Part shown: positions 50,818 through 58,998 of the stretch, one piece after another | Layout of the letters: each line of letters begins with the position of its first letter | Position numbering within the stretch: the first letter of the stretch is position 1 | Assembly: GCF_006539565.1 (NCBI RefSeq) | Contig: NZ_BJNG01000016.1 | Coordinates: 62,001-126,000, forward strand | DNA length: 64,000 bases | From: Pseudonocardia hydrocarbonoxydans | GTDB lineage: Bacteria > Actinomycetota > Actinomycetes > Mycobacteriales > Pseudonocardiaceae | Direction: 5' to 3' | Program-made: the position numbers and the translations under genes | Notes under the pieces: model-generated | Told to the model about the DNA's origin: nothing | Databases searched by the model: none | The model's input: only the letters and a program-made list of their open reading frames with translations

Positions 50818-51294
50818 GTGGACCCCACCGACGCCCGTCTGCTCCAGGCCCTCACCGAGTCACCGCGCGCGTCGGTGCTGGCGCTCGCGCAACGGCTGGG
50901 GATCTCGCGCAACACCGTGCAGGCCCGGCTGGCCGGACTGGAGGCGCGCGGGGTGCTCGGCTCGTTCGAGCGGCGGATCGACCCGGCGGCGCTGGGCTAC
51001 CCGCTCACCGCGTTCGTCTCGGTGCAGCTCGTGCAGCGGCGCCTGGCCGAGGTCGCCGACGCGCTGGAGCGGGTGCCCGAGGTCGTCGAGGTGCTGGGGC
51101 TCTCGGGCGAGGCCGACCTGCTGTGCCAGGTCGTCGCCCGGGACGCCGACGACCTCTACCGCATCGCCGGGCAGCTGCTGGCCACCGACGGGGTGGAGCG
51201 CACCACGACCTCGCTGGTGATGCGGCGGCTCGTGCGGCACCGCATCGCCCCACTGCTGGAGCGCATCGAGGACCCGGGTCCGCAGCGGCGGTGA
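50818..51294 (+). CDS. Lrp/AsnC-family transcriptional regulator
   Basis: From GTG 50818 (VDPTDARLLQALTESP) the protein has 158 aa; an ATG at 50809 inside the palindrome is an alternative. The helix-turn-helix is SVLALAQRLGISRNTVQARLAGL, followed by the RAM ligand-binding domain (FVSVQLVQRRLAEVADAL...GEADLLCQVVARDADDLYRI). It is divergent from the E1-like gene and a natural regulator of it, likely in response to an amino acid or 2-oxoacid. Confidence 0.85.
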   Translation: MDPTDARLLQALTESPRASVLALAQRLGISRNTVQARLAGLEARGVLGSFERRIDPAALGYPLTAFVSVQLVQRRLAEVADALERVPEVVEVLGLSGEADLLCQVVARDADDLYRIAGQLLATDGVERTTTSLVMRRLVRHRIAPLLERIEDPGPQRR

Positions 51295-51324
51295 ACCGAC
51301 CCCGCCGCGGCCGGGATCAGCGGC

Positions 51325-51819
51325 TCACGAGCGGCGCACCGCGGCCGCGCCGCCTCCTCCCGACCGCACCTCGATACGGGACGGGCCCGAGGCGTCGGCC
51401 GCGCCGCGCACCACGACCTCGAGCACCCCGTCGCGCAGCTCGGCGTCGAGGTGCTCGTCGCGCACCCCCTCGGGCAGGGTGATGTCGCGGCGGAAGCGAC
51501 CGTAGTGACGCTCCTGGACGTAGAAGTCCTCCGCGGTCTCCGGTCCGTGCCGGCGCTCCCCGACGATGGTCAGGGTGCCGTGCGACAGGCTGATCTCCAG
51601 GTCGTCGGCGACGACCCCGGCCAGCTCGCAACGGATCAGCAGGTCGGAGCCGACCGCCAGGATGTCGGTGGTCGGGTTCCACGCGTCGCTGTGCCCGCGC
51701 GGCGGGGTCGCGGCCGACGAGCGGGACTCGGTCATCCGCTCCGACATCCGGTTCATCTCGCTGATGATGTCGACGACCCCCCGGAACGGGTTGCCGGAGC
51801 TCTTGCGGCTGGGTGCCAC
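51325..51819 (-). CDS. Hsp20/alpha-crystallin family small heat shock protein
   Basis: The 164-aa protein has its alpha-crystallin domain at about 45-145 (NPTTDILAVGSDLLIRCEL, FYVQERHYGRFRRDITLP, DAELRDGVLEVVV). A Ser/Arg-rich N-terminus and a glycine-rich tail flank it. GTG start after AGGAGG. It is 15 bp downstream of the BCCT carrier gene and probably in the same operon, suggesting joint stress induction. Confidence 0.88.
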   Translation of the reverse strand: MAPSRKSSGNPFRGVVDIISEMNRMSERMTESRSSAATPPRGHSDAWNPTTDILAVGSDLLIRCELAGVVADDLEISLSHGTLTIVGERRHGPETAEDFYVQERHYGRFRRDITLPEGVRDEHLDAELRDGVLEVVVRGAADASGPSRIEVRSGGGGAAAVRRS

Positions 51820-51834
51820 GGGTGTACCTCCTGT

Positions 51835-53514
51835 CTAGCGGTCGGTCGCGGACGTGGCGGTCGCGGTGGGTTCGACGGGCTCGCCCTCCGTGTCGTCGTG
51901 CTCCCGGGCCTCCCGGGTGGCCATCCGCGCCGCGGTCGGGGCGGCGGCGAGCGGTTCGTCCTGGAACGCCTTGTAGAGCCCCACGCACATGAGGATCAGG
52001 ACGACCGCGAACGGCAGCCCGGCGGTGATCGACGCCGCCTGCAGGGCCTGCAGCGCGGTCTCCCCGCCGATCCCCAGCAACACGGCCGCCACCGCGCCCT
52101 CGGTGACCGCCCAGAAGAACCGCTGGGCCCGCTGCGGGTTCGGGTCACCGCCGTTGGTGAGCATGTCGACCACCAGCGAGCCCGAGTCCGACGACGTCGC
52201 GAAGAACAGCACCACCACGACGATCGTGAGCACCGACGCGAGCACCGAGAGGATCTCCGGGATCGGCAGGGCCTGCAGCAGCAGGAACAGCGACTGCTCG
52301 GCGGGCGACCCGGCGATGTCGGTCGTGCCGTTCATCTCGTAGAACAGCCCCGAACCGCCGAGCACCGCGAACCAGGTGATCGACGCGCCGACCGGGGCGA
52401 GCAACGCCCCGCCGACGAACTGGCGCACCGTGCGGCCGTAGGAGATCCGGGCGATGAACATCCCGACGAACGGCGCCCAGGACATCCACCAGCCCCAGTA
52501 GAACAGCGTCCAGCTCGCCTGCCAGGCCGCTGCCTCCGGCTCCGTGCCGGGGTTGAACACCTCGAAGCTGGTGCCGACGAGGTTCTGCAGGTAGTAGCCG
52601 GTGTTCTCGGCCAGCCCGGTGAGGATGAACAGCTTCGGGCCGAAGAGGAAGACGACGAGCATCAGCAGCAGGGCCAGGCCCAGGTTGAGCACCGAGAGCC
52701 GGCGGATGCCCTTGTCGATCCCGGCCATCACCGACACCACCGCGATCGCGGTGATCGCGGCGATCAGCCCGATCTGCACCGTCGCGTTGACGGGCACCCC
52801 GAACAGGGTGGAGAGCCCGGCGTTGACCTGCTGCGCGCCCAGGCCCAGCGACGTCGCCAGCCCGAACAGGGTGCCGAACACCGCCAGGACGTCGATCAGG
52901 TTGCCGCGCCAGCCGAAGGTCTTGTCCTTGAACAGCGGGTAGAACGCCGACGCCGGGCGCAGCGGCAGACCCTTGCGGAAGGAGAAGTAGCCCATCGCGA
53001 GACCGAGCACGATGTAGATCGCCCACGGCTGCAGGCCCCAGTGGTAGATCGTGTAGTTCATCGCCTCGGTGGCCCGCTGCGTCGGGTCGGTCGAGGCGAT
53101 CGGGCTGCCGCTGGCCGGGTCCAGGTAGTAGGCCGGCTCGTAGACGCCGTAGAACACCAGGCCGATGCCCATTCCGGCGGTGAACAGCATGGCGAACCAC
53201 GGGATGGTCCGGTACTCCGGGCGCGAGTCGTCCGGGCCCAGCCGCAGCCTCCCGTAGCGGCTGACCATCAGCGCGACCACGAAGACCAGGAAACCGGTGG
53301 CGGCCAGGACGTAGAACCAGCCGAAGTAGGTGGCGATGAAGTCCATCACGGCGCTCGCCGCCGTGCTGGTGGCGTCGGTGAACACCGAGCCGACCACCAG
53401 GAACGCCACGACCAGCACCGCCGAGGTCAGGAAGACCGGCGGGTTCGTGTGGGTCCGGAGGTAGGTCACGACCGGGTTCCCCCCGGTCGTGCCGGGGGGT
53501 TCGGTGGTGGACAT
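51835..53514 (-). CDS. BCCT-family betaine/choline/carnitine transporter (1)
   Basis: This 559-aa carrier has 12 hydrophobic segments. The GMGIGLVFYGVYEP motif marks the substrate/ion site, and the aromatic box WTLFYWGWWMSWAPFVGMFIARIS is intact. The C-terminal tail is acidic and about 50 residues long, as in osmosensing members. RBS GAGGAG lies upstream of ATG 53514. Importing compatible solutes with Na+ or H+ is the family role. Confidence 0.9.
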   Translation of the reverse strand: MSTTEPPGTTGGNPVVTYLRTHTNPPVFLTSAVLVVAFLVVGSVFTDATSTAASAVMDFIATYFGWFYVLAATGFLVFVVALMVSRYGRLRLGPDDSRPEYRTIPWFAMLFTAGMGIGLVFYGVYEPAYYLDPASGSPIASTDPTQRATEAMNYTIYHWGLQPWAIYIVLGLAMGYFSFRKGLPLRPASAFYPLFKDKTFGWRGNLIDVLAVFGTLFGLATSLGLGAQQVNAGLSTLFGVPVNATVQIGLIAAITAIAVVSVMAGIDKGIRRLSVLNLGLALLLMLVVFLFGPKLFILTGLAENTGYYLQNLVGTSFEVFNPGTEPEAAAWQASWTLFYWGWWMSWAPFVGMFIARISYGRTVRQFVGGALLAPVGASITWFAVLGGSGLFYEMNGTTDIAGSPAEQSLFLLLQALPIPEILSVLASVLTIVVVVLFFATSSDSGSLVVDMLTNGGDPNPQRAQRFFWAVTEGAVAAVLLGIGGETALQALQAASITAGLPFAVVLILMCVGLYKAFQDEPLAAAPTAARMATREAREHDDTEGEPVEPTATATSATDR

Positions 53515-53846
53515 GGGTGCGCTCCTCGTGTTCGTCGATGGGCGGCCGGGCCGATGCCGCCGCGTCCCTCACACGTCCGCGGGGAACGACCACCTTAGGC
53601 CGCATGTCGTAACGCCCGCCGGGCCCGGATACCGGATCGTGACGTCCGGGCGTCCCCCGTGCGGTGCAGGCCGGGACACCGTGCGACACCACCGTGACGA
53701 TCAGGCCTCGACCTCGACCGAGGCTTGACGGAGCCCACGAGCAGGGCGGATCGTTCGTGGGCCACTGCGGTGGCCCGTACCGGGCGGTACCCGATCGGGC
53801 GTAGCTGATCGAAGGGGGAAGGCCCGCCACGCACGGGCCGACGGCG
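53515..53846. promoter_or_regulatory. Divergent promoter region between two BCCT genes
   Basis: This 332-bp gap has no gene. It contains palindromes: GCCTCG...CGAGGC at 53704-53723 approximately, GGGCCAC-TGCG-GTGGCCC (53759-53776) and GTACC-GGGC-GGTAC (53777-53790), the last two adjacent and 57-88 bp before the plus-strand BCCT start. TTGACG near 53724 is a possible -35 box. These are candidates for osmotic control sites. Confidence 0.5.
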
Positions 53847-55550
53847 ATGACGATCCAGGACACACCACGCAGCGGGGAACCCGTCTCGGACGGGCCGATA
53901 CCCGAGATCCCGGCGGCGCCGGCCGCCGACCAACGCCACCCCGTCGACCGGGTGATCTTCGGCGTCGCCGCGGTGCTGATGCTCGCGTTCATCGTCTGGG
54001 GCGCGGCGTCGACCGACACGCTCAGCGAGGTCGCCTCCACCGTCCTGAACGGCATCATGAACGCGGGCGGCTGGGCGTTCGTCCTGGCCGCGAGCGGGTT
54101 CGTCGTGTTCGCGCTCTACCTGGCATTCAGCCGGTTCGGCAAGATCCCGCTGGGCCGCGACGACGAGGTCCCGGAGTTCCGGACCGTGTCCTGGATCGCG
54201 ATGATGTTCAGCGCGGGCATGGGCATCGGCCTGATGTTCTACGGGGTGTCCGAGCCGCTGTCCCACTTCACCTCGCCCCCGCCCGGCACGGTCGCACCGG
54301 GCGACCCGGCGGCGCTCGACGTCGCCATGGCCACCACGCTGTTCCACTGGACGCTGCACCCGTGGGCCATCTACGCCGTCGTCGGTCTGGCGATCGCGTA
54401 CTCCACGTTCCGGCGCGGGCGCCGCCAGCTGATCAGCTCGGCATTCGCCCCGCTGCTCGGCGAGCACCGCACCGACGGCCCGCTGGGCAAGGCGATCGAC
54501 ATCCTCGCGATCTTCGCCACGCTGTTCGGCTCGGCCGCCTCGCTCGGGCTCGGCGCGCTGCAGATCGGCGCGGGCCTGTCGCTCAACGGCATCCCGGTGG
54601 AGGGCAAGCTGCTGCTCGTCCTGATCATCGCCGTGCTCACGCTGGCGTTCGTCTGCTCCGCCGTCACCGGCGTCGCCAAGGGCATCCAGTGGCTGTCCAA
54701 CATCAACATGGTGCTGGCGGGCGTGCTCGCGCTCGTGGTGTTCGTCGGCGGGCCGACCATCCTGATCCTCAACCTGCTGCCCACCGCGATCGGCGACTAC
54801 GCCGGCAACCTCGCCGAGATGGCCTCGCGCACCGCGGCCAACGGCGGCGACGCCACCGCCGAGTGGCTGGCCGGCTGGACCGTCTTCTACTGGGCGTGGT
54901 GGATCTCCTGGACGCCCTTCGTCGGCATGTTCATCGCACGGATCAGCCGTGGCCGCACGATCCGCCAGTTCGTCACCGGCGTCATCCTGATCCCCAGCGC
55001 CGTCTCGCTGCTGTGGTTCGCGATCTTCGGCGGCGCGGCGATCGACCAGCAGCGGGCGGTCGACCCGACCGGCGCCGTGGGCCTGGCCGCCGAGTCGACC
55101 GAGGGGCAGCTGTTCGGCCTGCTCGCCTCGATGCCGCTGGGCGCGGTGCTCAGCGTGCTCGCGATGGTGCTGATCGCGATCTTCTTCGTCTCCGGGGCCG
55201 ACGCCGCGTCGGTCGTCATGGGCACGCTGTCCTCGCGCGGCTCCATCGACCCCTCGCGCTGGGTGGTGATCTTCTGGGGCGTCGTGATGGGCGGGATCGC
55301 GATCATCATGCTGCTGGTCAGCCCCGGGAACGAGGCCCTGCAGGGCATCCAGAACATCACGATCATCATGGCGGCCCCGTTCGCACTGGTGATGGTGCTG
55401 CTGTGCGTCGCGCTCACCAAGGACCTGCGCCACGACCCCCTGATGCGCCGCGACCGGCGCTCCCGGGAGGCCGTGGAGCAGGCGGTGGACTACGGCAGCC
55501 AGAACTTCGGCGACGACTTCCACCTGTCGGTGAAGAAGGTGAAGGACTAG
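53847..55550 (+). CDS. BCCT-family betaine/choline/carnitine transporter (2)
   Basis: This 567-aa carrier is paralogous to the divergent one, with SAGMGIGLMFYGVSEP and WTVFYWAWWISWTPFVGMFIARIS. It has a longer hydrophilic N-terminus (about 35 residues) and a charged C-terminus (RRDRRSREAVEQAVDYG...LSVKKVKD) that may sense osmotic or membrane state. The RBS at ATG 53847 is weak. Its stop overlaps the convergent oxidoreductase stop (CTAG). Confidence 0.9.
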   Translation: MTIQDTPRSGEPVSDGPIPEIPAAPAADQRHPVDRVIFGVAAVLMLAFIVWGAASTDTLSEVASTVLNGIMNAGGWAFVLAASGFVVFALYLAFSRFGKIPLGRDDEVPEFRTVSWIAMMFSAGMGIGLMFYGVSEPLSHFTSPPPGTVAPGDPAALDVAMATTLFHWTLHPWAIYAVVGLAIAYSTFRRGRRQLISSAFAPLLGEHRTDGPLGKAIDILAIFATLFGSAASLGLGALQIGAGLSLNGIPVEGKLLLVLIIAVLTLAFVCSAVTGVAKGIQWLSNINMVLAGVLALVVFVGGPTILILNLLPTAIGDYAGNLAEMASRTAANGGDATAEWLAGWTVFYWAWWISWTPFVGMFIARISRGRTIRQFVTGVILIPSAVSLLWFAIFGGAAIDQQRAVDPTGAVGLAAESTEGQLFGLLASMPLGAVLSVLAMVLIAIFFVSGADAASVVMGTLSSRGSIDPSRWVVIFWGVVMGGIAIIMLLVSPGNEALQGIQNITIIMAAPFALVMVLLCVALTKDLRHDPLMRRDRRSREAVEQAVDYGSQNFGDDFHLSVKKVKD

Positions 55551-56503
55551 GTCTCCAGCACGACCTTGCCGGTGACGCGGCGCTCGTCGATGGTGGCGAG
55601 CGCCGCGTCCGCGCGTTCGAGGGGGAAGGTCGCGCTGACGATCGGGTCGAGCGCGCCGGAGCGCAGGTGCGGCACCAGGTCGGCCCACTGCTGCGCCACG
55701 AAGCCGGGCCGCCCGAGCGCGAACCCGCCCCAGCCCACACCGACGACGTCGACGTTGGTGAGCAGCAGCCGGTTGACCTTCACCGTGGGGATGTCGCCCG
55801 CGGTGAACCCGACGACCAGCAGCCGGCCCTCCGGGCGCAGGCAGCGCAGGGAGTCGGTGAAGCGGTCGCCGCCCACCGGGTCGACGACGAGGTCGACGCC
55901 GCCGAGCTCCTTCACCGCGTCGCGGAAGCCGTCGACGAGGACGGCGTGCGCCGCCCCGGCCGCGCGGGCGACCTCGGCCTTCTCCTCGCTGGACACGACC
56001 GCGACCACCTCGGCGCCCAGCGCGGCGGCGAGCTGCACGCACGCCGTGCCCACCCCGCCCGCCGCACCGTGCACGAGCACCCGCTGCCCGGCCTCCAGGT
56101 GCCCGCGGCGGCGCAGCGCGAACTGCGCGGTGAGGTAGTTCATCGGCAGGCACGCGCCCGCGGCGAAGGACACCTCGTCCGGCAGTGGGAACACGTGCTC
56201 GGCGTGCACCGCCGCCACCTCGGCGAAGGCGCCGATGGTGGTGAACGCCGCGACCCGGTCGCCCGCCCGGACGGCGGCGCCCTCGGGGGCCTCGCGCACC
56301 ACCCCGGCGATCTCCGACCCGAGGGTGAACGGCGGGTCGGGCTTGTACTGGTAGAGCCCCTTGCTCTGCAGGACGTCCGGGAAGTTGACGCCCGCCGCAC
56401 GCACGTCGACCAGGACCTGGTCCGCCCCGCGCTCCGGCTCCGGGACCTCCCGCACCTCCACCGCCGCCGGGCCCTCCAGCCGTACCACCTGCACCGCGCG
56501 CAC
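55547..56503 (-). CDS. NADPH:quinone oxidoreductase family protein
   Basis: This 318-aa protein has GTG 56503 after GGAGGTGGC. ADQVLVDVRAAGVNFPDVLQ and RVLVHGAAGGVGTACVQLAAALGAEVVAVV are the substrate and nucleotide motifs of the zinc-free medium-chain reductases. VDPVGGDRFTDSLRCL and GRLLVVGFTAG complete the pattern. It is distinct from the paralogue at 40.2 kb. Physiological substrate unknown. Confidence 0.86.
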   Translation of the reverse strand: MRAVQVVRLEGPAAVEVREVPEPERGADQVLVDVRAAGVNFPDVLQSKGLYQYKPDPPFTLGSEIAGVVREAPEGAAVRAGDRVAAFTTIGAFAEVAAVHAEHVFPLPDEVSFAAGACLPMNYLTAQFALRRRGHLEAGQRVLVHGAAGGVGTACVQLAAALGAEVVAVVSSEEKAEVARAAGAAHAVLVDGFRDAVKELGGVDLVVDPVGGDRFTDSLRCLRPEGRLLVVGFTAGDIPTVKVNRLLLTNVDVVGVGWGGFALGRPGFVAQQWADLVPHLRSGALDPIVSATFPLERADAALATIDERRVTGKVVLET

Positions 56504-56639
56504 GCGCCACCTCCGTCTCGTCGTCGACGGCCATCCTGCCCCGCGGGCGACCGGCGGCGCAGGCCGTGGCCCACGCTCGCGGGGTGGCGCGCGCGTCGAC
56601 CGCACCGGCTGTTCACCCGGGGCCCCTACGGTCCGCGCC

Positions 56640-57212
56640 GTGCCCCTGCGCGACACCGCCCGCTTCCTGCACGAGTTCGCCCGCGACCCGCTGCACACCG
56701 CCGCGCTGGCACCCAGCTCCCCGGCGCTGGCCCGGGCCATGACGGACCCCGTTGCACCCGGCGCGGTGGTGGTCGAGCTCGGGCCGGGCACCGGGGCGTT
56801 CACCCGCGCGCTGCAGGACCGGGAGCCCGCGCGGCACCTCGCCGTCGAGCTCAACCCGCGCTGGGCGGAGCTGCTGCGGCGGCGGTACCCGGACGTCGAG
56901 GTCGCCCCCGCCGACGCCCGGTCGCTGCCCGCGCTGCTCGCCGAACGCGGCATCACCGGCGTCGACGCCGTGGTCAGCGGCCTGCCGTGGATCGCCTACG
57001 CGGACGGGACGCTGCACCGGGTGATCATGGACGCGCTGGCTCCCACGGGCGTGTTCACCCAGTTCGCCTACTCCGCGACGCGCTGGGCGCCGCCCGCCCG
57101 GCGGCGGCTCGCGGAGCTCAGGGCGCACTTCGCGCAGGTCGACACGACACCGGTCGTCTGGCGGAACCTGCCGCCCGCCGTGGTCCACCGGGCACGCACG
57201 CCGCTGCGCTGA
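56640..57212 (+). CDS. SAM-dependent methyltransferase of the phospholipid N-methyltransferase type
   Basis: This 190-aa protein starts at GTG 56640 (VPLRDTARFLHEFARDP). The SAM-binding motif is VVELGPGTGAFTRAL. The N-terminal block ALAPSSPALARAMTDPV and the D-V-V-S-G-L-P-W motif after the core (AVVSGLPWIAY) are typical of bacterial phosphatidylethanolamine/rRNA adenine-like methyltransferases. Lipid or small-molecule substrate is not resolved. It is divergent from the quinone oxidoreductase. Confidence 0.78.
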   Translation: MPLRDTARFLHEFARDPLHTAALAPSSPALARAMTDPVAPGAVVVELGPGTGAFTRALQDREPARHLAVELNPRWAELLRRRYPDVEVAPADARSLPALLAERGITGVDAVVSGLPWIAYADGTLHRVIMDALAPTGVFTQFAYSATRWAPPARRRLAELRAHFAQVDTTPVVWRNLPPAVVHRARTPLR

Positions 57213-57257
57213 GGAGACACCCACCCCCGTCGATCGGGGCGGGCGGCGGATGCCAGG

Positions 57258-58925
57258 GTGGGTCGAGTGCGACTCGTATTCGGCCCGGACGACGTGGAGG
57301 TCTACGCCGCTGCCCGCGACCGGCTGCGGCTGCGCATCGTCGCCTGGGCGCGGCGGCGGGGCATCGACGTCGAGCCCGCACTGGTCGCGGCGGCGCTGGA
57401 CCACAAGCACGGCGTCGACGGCAGGCTGGGGCACTGGACGCGCGCCCACGTGGCCGACGCACTGGCCGTCTGGTTCCCCCGCACGGTGGCGCTGCGCGAC
57501 GACGACCGCGACGCCGTGCCCGTCGCCCTGCACGCGCTGATCGGCTTCCTGGCCGACCACGACTGGCTCGACCCCCGCTCCGCCCCGGCCGCCGAGCTGC
57601 ACGCGCAGGTCGACGGGTCCACCCCCGCCCTGCACGACGCGCTCGACGACGAGCGCAACCACGACCTCGGCACGTTCTGGGCGGTGCAGATGCTGCGCCA
57701 CGGCGTGCCGACCGGGGACGCGGCCGCCGTCACCCGGTTCCTGGAGCGGGTCGACCGCGGCGAGCTGGAGATCGACCGGGCCGCGCTCGCGGAGATCACC
57801 AGCCGCCAGCGCGTGCCCGAGGAGACCCCGCCGACCCCGCTGCTGCCGGTGCTGCTGCCCGGTGCGGCCCAGCTGCTCGCCGCCGCCGACTCCTCGGTGG
57901 CGCTGGCCCGCCTGCGCGCGTTCACCCGCTGGGTGCGGGCCGGTCGGGCGGTCACCCGCGAGGGGCGGCTGCTGCTCGGCGACGCCCGCTCGGTGGCCGA
58001 GTCGCTCGACCTCGACCACTTCTCCCGCGGCCGCGCCCGCACCAGCGACGACCTGCCCGAGATCAGCCTGCTGCTGACCTGGGCGCGGCAGGCCCGGCTG
58101 GTGCGCACCGTCAACGGGCGGCTGGTGCAGGTCAAGAGCGCGGCGCCGCTGCTGAGCCGGCCGATCGAGATGTGGCGGCGCGCGTTCGACGCCGTCGGGC
58201 GGATCGGGGAGCACTTCGGCGGCAGCAACGTCTTCGGCGCGCCGTCGCTGTTCGGGATGAGCCTGGGCGAGGCGCTGCCGATCCTGCTGCACCAGCTCTA
58301 CGCGGCGGGCGGCGACGCCGTGCCGGTCGAGCGCTTCCACCGGGCGGTGCGCGAGGCGGTCAACCGGCGGATGGGGTGCGTCGTCGACGACCTGGCCGGT
58401 GACGTCGAGCAGCGGCTGTGGCGCCGCGACGTCACCGCGCTGCTCGACGCGCTGGAGCTGCTCGGCGCGGTGCACCTGTCGGAGAGCCTCGACACCGACG
58501 ACCACGAGGAGCTCTCCGAGCTCGCGGGCCGCGACGACCCGGACCCGACCTGGGTCGGGCTGACGCCGATCGGGCTGTGGGCGGTGCACGAGACGCTCGT
58601 CGACTCCGGGGTGCACGTGCCGCTGGTCGGCGAGCTGGCCGACGAGGACCTCGAGTACGTGTGCGTGCGGATGGCCCGCGCCCGGCCCGAGGTCGCCGAC
58701 GCCGAGCTGGCCGCGTGGGTCGCCGCCCGTCCGGGGAGGGCCGCGGCGCACGAGCTCCTGCGGTTCCTGCGCCGGGCGGAGGAACCGGCGCACCGGGAGC
58801 TCGCGCTGCGGGCGCTGGCCCGCACCGGCGGCCCGGCGCGCGAGCGCAGCCGCCGCGCGCACCGGCCGGTGGCGACCGGCGCCCAGCCCCGGGTGGAGTG
58901 CGACGCGCGGGCCCGCCGGCCGTAG
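57258..58925 (+). CDS. Uncharacterised 555-aa protein
   Basis: GTG 57258 gives 555 aa; GTG 57267 is also possible. No domain is recognised. The protein is soluble and mostly helical: a small N-terminal domain (LVFGPDDVEVYAAARDRLRL), then winged-helix-like stretches (LTWARQARLVRTVNGRLV; RRDVTALLDALELLGAVHLS) and a helical repeat-like end (EEPAHRELALRALARTGG). The layout with duplicated HTH-like pieces is reminiscent of actinobacterial DNA-binding or scaffold proteins but is only suggestive. Confidence 0.65.
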   Translation: MGRVRLVFGPDDVEVYAAARDRLRLRIVAWARRRGIDVEPALVAAALDHKHGVDGRLGHWTRAHVADALAVWFPRTVALRDDDRDAVPVALHALIGFLADHDWLDPRSAPAAELHAQVDGSTPALHDALDDERNHDLGTFWAVQMLRHGVPTGDAAAVTRFLERVDRGELEIDRAALAEITSRQRVPEETPPTPLLPVLLPGAAQLLAAADSSVALARLRAFTRWVRAGRAVTREGRLLLGDARSVAESLDLDHFSRGRARTSDDLPEISLLLTWARQARLVRTVNGRLVQVKSAAPLLSRPIEMWRRAFDAVGRIGEHFGGSNVFGAPSLFGMSLGEALPILLHQLYAAGGDAVPVERFHRAVREAVNRRMGCVVDDLAGDVEQRLWRRDVTALLDALELLGAVHLSESLDTDDHEELSELAGRDDPDPTWVGLTPIGLWAVHETLVDSGVHVPLVGELADEDLEYVCVRMARARPEVADAELAAWVAARPGRAAAHELLRFLRRAEEPAHRELALRALARTGGPARERSRRAHRPVATGAQPRVECDARARRP

Positions 58926-58948
58926 CGCCCCACGCACACGCGCCCGCC

Positions 58949-58976
58949 CGTCGCAGCCGATGCGGCCGCTGCGACG
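58949..58976. terminator. Bidirectional terminator, 9-bp stem
   Basis: CGTCGCAGC (58949-58957) and GCTGCGACG (58968-58976) pair exactly around a 10-nt loop in the 73-bp gap between the convergent 555-aa gene and the kinase gene. Confidence 0.7.
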
Positions 58977-58998
58977 CACCGGAACCCGTGCGCGGGCC

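Noticed and set aside
57216..57245. CCCCG-N5-CGGGG as a terminator after the methyltransferase gene
   Set aside because: The 5-bp stem is expected by chance in this base composition.
54362..58402. A 1346-codon plus-strand frame across the BCCT carrier, oxidoreductase and 555-aa gene
   Set aside because: It overlaps three genes with clear domain content, and its own composition is low-complexity Arg/Pro/Ala.
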